Positions 59,002 through 64,000 of a stretch of DNA of 64,000 nt are shown in pieces. How positions within the stretch are numbered: the first letter of the stretch is position 1; the number at the start of each line of letters is the position of its first letter. A program made the translations under genes and the position numbers. The notes beneath the pieces are model-generated. The model did not search any database and had not been told where the DNA came from. It worked only from the letters and a program-made list of their open reading frames with translations. Source of the DNA: Motiliproteus sp036960175 (GTDB lineage Bacteria; Pseudomonadota; Gammaproteobacteria; Pseudomonadales; Balneatricaceae); contig JBALWH010000001.1 in the NCBI GenBank assembly GCA_036960175.1, positions 124,001-188,000 of the forward strand, in the 5' to 3' direction.

Positions 59002-59088
59002 TAGGGCGCGACCGAGCATGTTAACGACGGTCGCGCTGGCTGTCGGCGGTGTTCTTATTTAGATGACTGCTCGCTGCCTAAGTCTTGA

Positions 59089-59373
59089 TTAATGGTTCTG
59101 CTGCTTGAACTTATCCATCTGTTCAGTGGTGGCTTCTTGCTGATATTTATCTTTCCACTCGTTATAGGGCATGCCGTAGACTTTCTCACGGGCCTGGTCG
59201 TAGTCGAGTTCTACATCTCTTTCCTGGGCCTCGGCCACCATCCATTTTGACAGGCAGTTACGGCAGAAACCGGCAAGGTTCATCAGTTCGATATTCTGTA
59301 CATCTTTGCGCTCATCGAGATGTTTGATCAGGCGTTTCAGTACCGCTGCTTCGATTTCTGTTTGCTTATCCAT
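59089..59373 (-). CDS. DUF1244 protein
   Basis: 94 residues. The DUF1244 pattern is exact: MNLAGFCRNCLSKWMVAEAQ with CxxC, then DYDQAREKVYGMPYNEWKDKYQ. Short helical cytoplasmic protein of unknown function, widespread in proteobacteria. A possible metal or thiol site is CRNC. Confidence 0.92.
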   Translation of the reverse strand: MDKQTEIEAAVLKRLIKHLDERKDVQNIELMNLAGFCRNCLSKWMVAEAQERDVELDYDQAREKVYGMPYNEWKDKYQQEATTEQMDKFKQQNH

Positions 59374-59475
59374 GGAAAGGTCTCCGGTTACGTCCGTTCA
59401 GGCAGAATGTGCCTGACGTTGGTATAGAATTAAGAATGTGACTATCGGGCACAAATTGGCAAATGTCAAAATAGC

Positions 59476-59958
59476 TCACAGATACCATCCCCTGACGCCA
59501 GAAACCGCACCGGCGATGGTGATAATGCTTAACCCTAATAATAGGTAGTGCATGCGATGCAGTGCGCGAAAGCTGCCGTCACTGTCCTGACGCGCCTGTT
59601 GATGAAACCAGCGATGCAGTACCAGCGGCTCGAGCACAAATAGCACCAGGGTGAACAGCAGCCAGATTAGTGTCATGGCATGAACCCACCAGAAAGATGG
59701 CTGCAGATAACGTTCCCAGGCGTTCATTGCCTCGAGCATGAAAAATCCAGATAACCCGGTAATCAGGGTGATGATTTTGGCTTGATTGCCAAAACGTCCT
59801 TCGAGGGTCTCGAATAGCATCATCCGCTGTTGCTTATCGGGATGCTTGCGCAACGCGGGTATTAATACGGTGGTGACGAAGGCCACGCCGCCAATCCAAA
59901 GCACTACGCCGATAACATGTAAAACTCTAGCGACCACCAATGATTGATAGCTATCCAA
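59476..59958 (-). CDS. Four-helix membrane protein, CopD-like
   Basis: 160 residues with four membrane helices (about 8-30, 58-75, 88-112, 135-155). The start LVVARVLHVIGVVLWIGGVAF with a His in helix 1, and LHRMHYLLLGLSI near the end, resemble the CopD/DUF2269 type of heme or copper membrane proteins. No partner genes. Assignment tentative. Confidence 0.65.
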   Translation of the reverse strand: MDSYQSLVVARVLHVIGVVLWIGGVAFVTTVLIPALRKHPDKQQRMMLFETLEGRFGNQAKIITLITGLSGFFMLEAMNAWERYLQPSFWWVHAMTLIWLLFTLVLFVLEPLVLHRWFHQQARQDSDGSFRALHRMHYLLLGLSIITIAGAVSGVRGWYL

Positions 59959-60042
59959 GTTGACTTTCTCCGTTAGTGAATGGCTAGCACGGCCCTAATT
60001 AAAATGGGCCGTTGTGGTCAAATGGTGGCTGGGTTTATGGTG

Positions 60043-61524
60043 CTAGGTGACAAACAGTTTCTTCTGACTACGATGGATATAGTTATCGTAGTGGGTCAGC
60101 AGATTCCGCCCCTGAGCCTTGGACTGATAGAGACTTTGATCGGCCACTTCGATCAGATTCATGCTGGTGACAAGAGCATCCATTTCACGCTCGGATTCAA
60201 ATTCCAGGGTGGCGGCACCGATGCTAACGGTTAACGAGGTTTCCAGAGAATCGAGGGTGCTGATGCTGCTGAGAATCCGTTGTCCGATGGTGATAGCTCC
60301 GGTTTTGTCCGTTTCTGGCAGGATGATGGCAAATTCTTCACCACCATAGCGCGCAACCAAGTCGGATGCTCTGGCCGCTTCCAGTAGCGTTTGTGAAACC
60401 TGCTTAAGCGCGTCATCTCCAGCTACATGTCCGTATGTATCGTTATATTGCTTGAACAAATCCAGATCTAATAATAATAGTGACAGGCAGCGGTTGCCGC
60501 GGTTGGTCAGCTGAAGCAGGGTCTTCAAATGGGTAAATAAACTGCGCCGGTTTGCCAGCCCGGTGAGACTGTCCGTGGTGGCCTGGAGATAAATCTCTTC
60601 GTTGGCCTTTTTCAATGCATTGGACTGGTCGCAGATCTTGTCTTCAAATTTCTTGCGTTCTGTGTGGTCTACTACTGACACCAAGATTAGTTCGCCTTCA
60701 GGCGTATCAATGGGATTAAGCCCAACGGATACCGGGAAACTACTGCCATCACTGCGTTTGGCAAGCAAGTCCTTACCCGCACCCATCGCTCGAGACTTCG
60801 GCTTGTTGGAAAATATTTCCCGAAGCTGAGGGTGCTGTTTACGAGCATCCTCCGGCAAAAGTATTTCTACTCGTTGATTGATCATCCCTGTAGGAGGGTA
60901 TCCAAACAGGGTTTCTGCAGCCTTGTTGGCATTGACGATAGTGCCTAGTGGATTAACCATTAGCATGGCACTGGGTGATGCTTCTATTGCCAGCTGGAAG
61001 CGTTCCTCAGCATTCCAGAGAGCTGTTTCTTTTTGTCGACGACTGATTTCAGTACCGATCCAGGTGGCCATCAGTTGCAACGCGTCAATATCTGCATCTT
61101 TGAATTTTCGCTTTCTAGGGGAGAGGCTGGAAAAGTTCAAAGTGCCATATATTTGATTGTTTAGGAAAATTGGAACGCCGATATAGGATTTCAGCGAAAA
61201 CTTCTTATAGGCAGGGTGCTTTGCTGCTTCAGACCTCCCCGCATGCTCGAAGCCCAGAGGCCCTTTCTGGGCCAGGGTGAGGGCGCAATAGGTGTCGTTA
61301 AGATCGAAGCAAGTACCGGGTGTCAGATCGAACCCAGCAGGGCTCACGCAGTGGTCAACAACATAATCGGTGACGGTTATTCGTGACAGAATACCGATAT
61401 CTAAATCGAAGCGCTGGCAACCCAACTCCAGTAGCAATTTGACCTGATGGTCGAATCCCAGTTGATAGTCCGTGGTTATCTTGTGTAGCGTTCGTATGAT
61501 CTGTTCGCTTTCGGAAATCGGCAT
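60043..61524 (-). CDS. GAF-PAS-GGDEF diguanylate cyclase
   Basis: 493 residues. GAF domain (about 15-165), PAS (about 175-295: FQLAIEASPSAMLMVN), a linker, and a GGDEF domain (about 320-480) with active site RYGGEEF and an I-site RASD ahead of it. No membrane segments, so it is cytoplasmic. It should make c-di-GMP with product inhibition, responding to a small ligand. The 270 bases upstream to 61798 contain no gene I can support. Confidence 0.93.
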   Translation of the reverse strand: MPISESEQIIRTLHKITTDYQLGFDHQVKLLLELGCQRFDLDIGILSRITVTDYVVDHCVSPAGFDLTPGTCFDLNDTYCALTLAQKGPLGFEHAGRSEAAKHPAYKKFSLKSYIGVPIFLNNQIYGTLNFSSLSPRKRKFKDADIDALQLMATWIGTEISRRQKETALWNAEERFQLAIEASPSAMLMVNPLGTIVNANKAAETLFGYPPTGMINQRVEILLPEDARKQHPQLREIFSNKPKSRAMGAGKDLLAKRSDGSSFPVSVGLNPIDTPEGELILVSVVDHTERKKFEDKICDQSNALKKANEEIYLQATTDSLTGLANRRSLFTHLKTLLQLTNRGNRCLSLLLLDLDLFKQYNDTYGHVAGDDALKQVSQTLLEAARASDLVARYGGEEFAIILPETDKTGAITIGQRILSSISTLDSLETSLTVSIGAATLEFESEREMDALVTSMNLIEVADQSLYQSKAQGRNLLTHYDNYIHRSQKKLFVT

Positions 61525-61798
61525 AATTTAACGATGGGTCTGTTTTTTAATTATGAAACTGAGGCTTATATTGGCTGTAATCTGGCGTATGCTGCAGGTT
61601 GATTCTAGATCGAAACGCGCCTTAGTTACCATACTAATTTTGCCTCCTTTATTTGCTTCTGTCGTGATCTGGATGGAAGGGCAAAAGTGGCTGTATATTG
61701 TGTCGCGTTAACTGATAGCTGTAGTAACGTTGAGGGATATAAAAAAGCGTGTATTATTAATTTAGTAGCTTAGATACTCTCGGCAAAAGGAGCTTGCC

Positions 61799-62017
61799 AT
61801 GAACACATCAAGGTTGATTGAAAAGCTGGAACATGAGGTTAAATTTTTACTCTGGAAAGCAGAGATTCATAACCTCAGTGCAACGGAAGTTGAACGTTGC
61901 TACCAGCAGATTGAACGGATCTACCTATCTTTATCGGAACAGCCTCAGGTTGATCTAATCAAATACAAACTGGCCGACTGGAACCGCGAAATCCAAAAAG
62001 TCGCACACCTTAGTTAA
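61799..62017 (+). CDS. Small helical protein, unknown function
   Basis: 72 residues. AAAGGAG lies 6 bases ahead of ATG 61799, a strong start. The chain is helical and charged (KLEHEVKFLLWKAEIHN, CYQQIERIYLSL). No recognised family. It stands between the GGDEF gene and trmJ with its own promoter region. Confidence 0.75.
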   Translation: MNTSRLIEKLEHEVKFLLWKAEIHNLSATEVERCYQQIERIYLSLSEQPQVDLIKYKLADWNREIQKVAHLS

Positions 62018-62154
62018 GGCGCTTTTTTTGTTGCGCTACATAGCGGGGCCTGATGTCATTGCAAGGCCCTGCAGATCATCCTGCCTCTGCTGCCTTTGTC
62101 AGCATCCATGTTATAGTGCTCCGCCCAATTATGCCGATTCCAGGATGATGAATT

Positions 62155-62841
62155 ATGCAGCTGATCTTCGTATTAGTTGAGCCCCAGGTTGCCGAAAATA
62201 TAGGTGGCGCTGCTCGGGCGCTAAATACCATGGGATTTTCGCAGCTGAGAATCATCAATAGCCAATTGCACCATGAAGATAAAGCACGTTGGCTTGCTCA
62301 TGGGTCCTGGGATATCCTGGAAGGCGTGGAAGAATTCAATGATCTTGCTGCAGCTGTCAGTGATTGTGATCTGGTCATAGGGACAACAGCGAAGCCGCGA
62401 GGTGAATTTCACGATCTGCATACTCCTGAACAGCTGAAACTGGTGATCGATGCGAAACTGGGTATCGTTGATAGAATTGCCTTGGTTTTTGGCCGGGAAG
62501 ATCGAGGGTTATCGAACCAGCAGCTCGACTGTTGTGACTTGTTGACCAGTATTCCACTGGCAAACCCTTATCCGTCATTGAATCTTTCTCAGGCAGTGAT
62601 GCTCTATGCCTACAGTTTGTCTTCCTTTGAGCCTATCCAACGTCACATCAAACCTAGCAAAAATGAAGATGGTCAGCTTCATGCTCTGAAGCAACGGGTG
62701 GCGGTGCTTATTGATGATGCGGGCTATGATCCTGAATCAAAATTGCAGCGCTGGGCACAGGAAAGAATGGCTCGTTTGAATTCTGAAGACGTGCATTTTC
62801 TTCATACAGTCTGTAGCGCCCTTGAAAGACGACGTTCCTGA
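62155..62841 (+). CDS. trmJ: tRNA (cytidine/uridine-32-2'-O-)-methyltransferase TrmJ
   Basis: 228 residues of the SPOUT fold. Motifs: LVEPQVAENIGGAARALNTMG at the start and GREDRGLSNQQLDCCD, IPLANPYPSLNLSQAVMLYAY (SAM-knot) in the middle. The C-terminal helices (about 160-228) are the TrmJ tail. It methylates the ribose of position 32 in tRNA. No neighbouring isc genes, which often follow it. Confidence 0.95.
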   Translation: MQLIFVLVEPQVAENIGGAARALNTMGFSQLRIINSQLHHEDKARWLAHGSWDILEGVEEFNDLAAAVSDCDLVIGTTAKPRGEFHDLHTPEQLKLVIDAKLGIVDRIALVFGREDRGLSNQQLDCCDLLTSIPLANPYPSLNLSQAVMLYAYSLSSFEPIQRHIKPSKNEDGQLHALKQRVAVLIDDAGYDPESKLQRWAQERMARLNSEDVHFLHTVCSALERRRS

Positions 62842-63011
62842 ACTATAGTGATCTCATTGACCCTCGTCGTGGGTAGTTCCCAGAGATCGAGCCAGTCTGT
62901 CGGGGTTTTCGTTCGCTCAGATTACTGTTCTAGCCTTATCCTCATCGATTCGCACTGATCTTTTATATCCCTGAACAGGGCTTGCTTAATTGTGTGCAAT
63001 AGGAGGTTGAT

Positions 63012-63281
63012 ATGAAGTACAGCGATCTTACCCTTGAAAACCTACGCGGCCATGTAGAAGCCATTAATGTGCTTTCCAATGAGGGCGATATTTATACCGC
63101 TCAGGCGGTGATTCACGGCATCGGCTATACCATCGAATCCAAGGAAACTGGAATGCCGATGGTGTTTCATAGTTATATTGAAGCCAAGCGAGAATTTCAG
63201 CACCTTGGTGAACTCCCCATTCGATTGGAAACACCTGATGTTTACGATGAGATGGTGGGCGAAAAAGACCAGCTTCAGTAG
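63012..63281 (+). CDS. DUF6482-like small protein
   Basis: 89 residues. AGGAGG lies just ahead of ATG 63012. The chain is acidic (IHGIGYTIESKE, PIRLETPDVYDEM) and fits small proteins of the DUF6482 type from Pseudomonas relatives. Function unknown. Bases 63282-63499 hold nothing I can support. Confidence 0.75.
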   Translation: MKYSDLTLENLRGHVEAINVLSNEGDIYTAQAVIHGIGYTIESKETGMPMVFHSYIEAKREFQHLGELPIRLETPDVYDEMVGEKDQLQ

Positions 63282-63499
63282 CTAATCACTGGCGGAAAAA
63301 AGGTTAAATCGGACAAGGGTATCCTTCGGCAGAGCAGCCTATGTGTCGCTGTGCTGGGGAGCTGGGCAAGCGGATAGGCCTAATTATCGCCGAAAAAAGT
63401 GGAGAGACGGGTGCTTGCCTGTTAATCCTCTTTTCTTCAATTGTGCTTATTTATAACAGCCTATATCTGCGTTCGGTCGCACAAGGACGTTCTTCTCAA

Positions 63500-64000
63500 T
63501 TACTCAACTTTCTCGGTAGCTATAGGGCAGTGCTGGGTTGTCATTATCTGATCATTGCGCACAGATTCTAAGTGAATATCAAAACCCCATAAGCGATGCA
63601 GATGCTTGAGCATTTCATTAGTTGAATCGCTCAGTGGTCGATTGTTGTGTTGGTAATGTCTTAAGGTCAGTGAGCGATCGCCTCGGGCATCAACGTTATA
63701 AACTTGGATGTTGGGTTCTCGGCTGCCAAGATTGTACTGCTCGGCGAGGTCGGCCCTGACCTGTCGGAAACCGGAAGGATCATGAATAGCGGATACCAGT
63801 AAGTTATCTTTGGATTCATCGTCAGTGATGGTGAATAGTTTCAACTCTCTCATCATTTTGGGCGATAGAAACTGTTGGATAAAACTCTCGTCTTTGTAGT
63901 TGTGCATCGCCTCGTGGAGGGTCTCAAGCCAGTTAGAGCCAGCAATATCCGGGAACCATTCCTTGTCTTCGGTAGTGGGGTTTTGGCAGATACGCTTGAT
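63500..64000 (-). CDS. SpoVR family protein, C-terminal part (cut by window edge)
   Basis: The frame runs on past base 64000, so only the last about 166 residues are visible. They match SpoVR/YcgB: FPDIAGSNWLETLHEAMHNY, SFIQQFLSPKMMRELKLFTI, DPSGFRQVRADLAEQYNLG, then RHYQHNNRPLS. In bacteria such as Pseudomonas it lies with prkA and yeaH and is linked to stationary-phase or stress states. The other members of that set would be outside the window. Confidence 0.92.
   Translation of the reverse strand: MKRICQNPTTEDKEWFPDIAGSNWLETLHEAMHNYKDESFIQQFLSPKMMRELKLFTITDDESKDNLLVSAIHDPSGFRQVRADLAEQYNLGSREPNIQVYNVDARGDRSLTLRHYQHNNRPLSDSTNEMLKHLHRLWGFDIHLESVRNDQIMTTQHCPIATEKVE

Noticed and set aside
63341..63571. 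Plus-strand frame of 76 codons after the DUF6482-like gene
   Set aside because: It overlaps the SpoVR end in antisense, lacks a good ribosome site, and looks random.
1..64000. Search by eye for tRNA, rRNA, riboswitches and defence systems
   Set aside because: No cloverleaf-like, rRNA-like or known riboswitch sequence was recognised, and no restriction, toxin-antitoxin or CRISPR genes were seen; a covariance-model scan could not be run.

Overview
The window reads as chromosome from a free-living, aerobic, probably marine gammaproteobacterium of the broad Pseudomonadales/Oceanospirillales/Cellvibrionales type. The basis is family content: a Pseudomonas-like aa3 cytochrome oxidase locus with DUF2909 and SURF1, DUF3014, DUF3301, DUF2058, DUF1244 and a putative DUF6482 protein, a CbrA-like SLC5 sensor, PhhA/PhhB, a branched-chain 2-oxoacid dehydrogenase and phasins. 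I cannot name a genus. No rRNA, tRNA or CRISPR was seen. A run of exactly 100 N (15614-15713) marks a scaffold gap.

Layout. 1-6.5 kb: the 5' part of a PAS-GGDEF gene, cysK, a possible 39-residue protein, a wrecked type I secretion locus (an HlyB start joined to an HlyD end), a PstS-like periplasmic protein and a chemoreceptor. 6.5-13 kb: a double CDGSH protein, an SLC5-STAC protein without a kinase domain, yidD and a 5-oxoprolinase-type hydantoinase. 13-23 kb: a phosphate/polyphosphate neighbourhood with a Na+/Pi symporter, sixA, PAP, ppk1 and ppx, and a diguanylate cyclase beside the gap. 23-26 kb: phhA-phhB, divergent from a MocR-type regulator with repeated operator-like sites between them. 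26-35.6 kb: cytochrome c oxidase and its assembly genes (coxB, coxA, a 48-residue membrane protein, ctaG, coxC, DUF2909, SURF1, an SCO-like protein, ctaB, ctaA), with a heme-copper-oxidase-like gene that lacks part of the CuB site.

36-43 kb: E1 alpha, E1 beta and E2 of a branched-chain 2-oxoacid dehydrogenase, the E2 with two lipoyl domains, followed by a Ser/Thr-kinase-like gene and a DUF3014 gene. 43-51.4 kb: a thioesterase, a TetR regulator, pdxJ, a radical SAM protein, three tandem phasin genes each with its own promoter and terminator, a Tsx-like porin, a GAPDH and a membrane diguanylate cyclase. 51.5-64 kb: an AhpD-like protein behind a long inverted repeat, a lipoprotein, an alpha/beta hydrolase, a GntR/FadR regulator, slyD, a GNAT, remnants of an IS3 orfA and of an integron-type integrase, small conserved proteins, ppnP, a GAF-PAS-GGDEF protein, trmJ and the 3' part of a SpoVR gene.

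The genes suggest storage and signalling: polyphosphate turnover, polyhydroxyalkanoate granules and four GGDEF proteins in 64 kb, alongside aerobic respiration and amino-acid catabolism. The most rewarding observations are the matching promoter/operator design of the three phasin genes, the oxidase-like protein with a broken CuB site, the hlyB-hlyD deletion fusion, the integron-integrase/IS3 scar, and the kinase-DUF3014 pair behind the bkd genes. I did not find a clearly new defence or mobile system.
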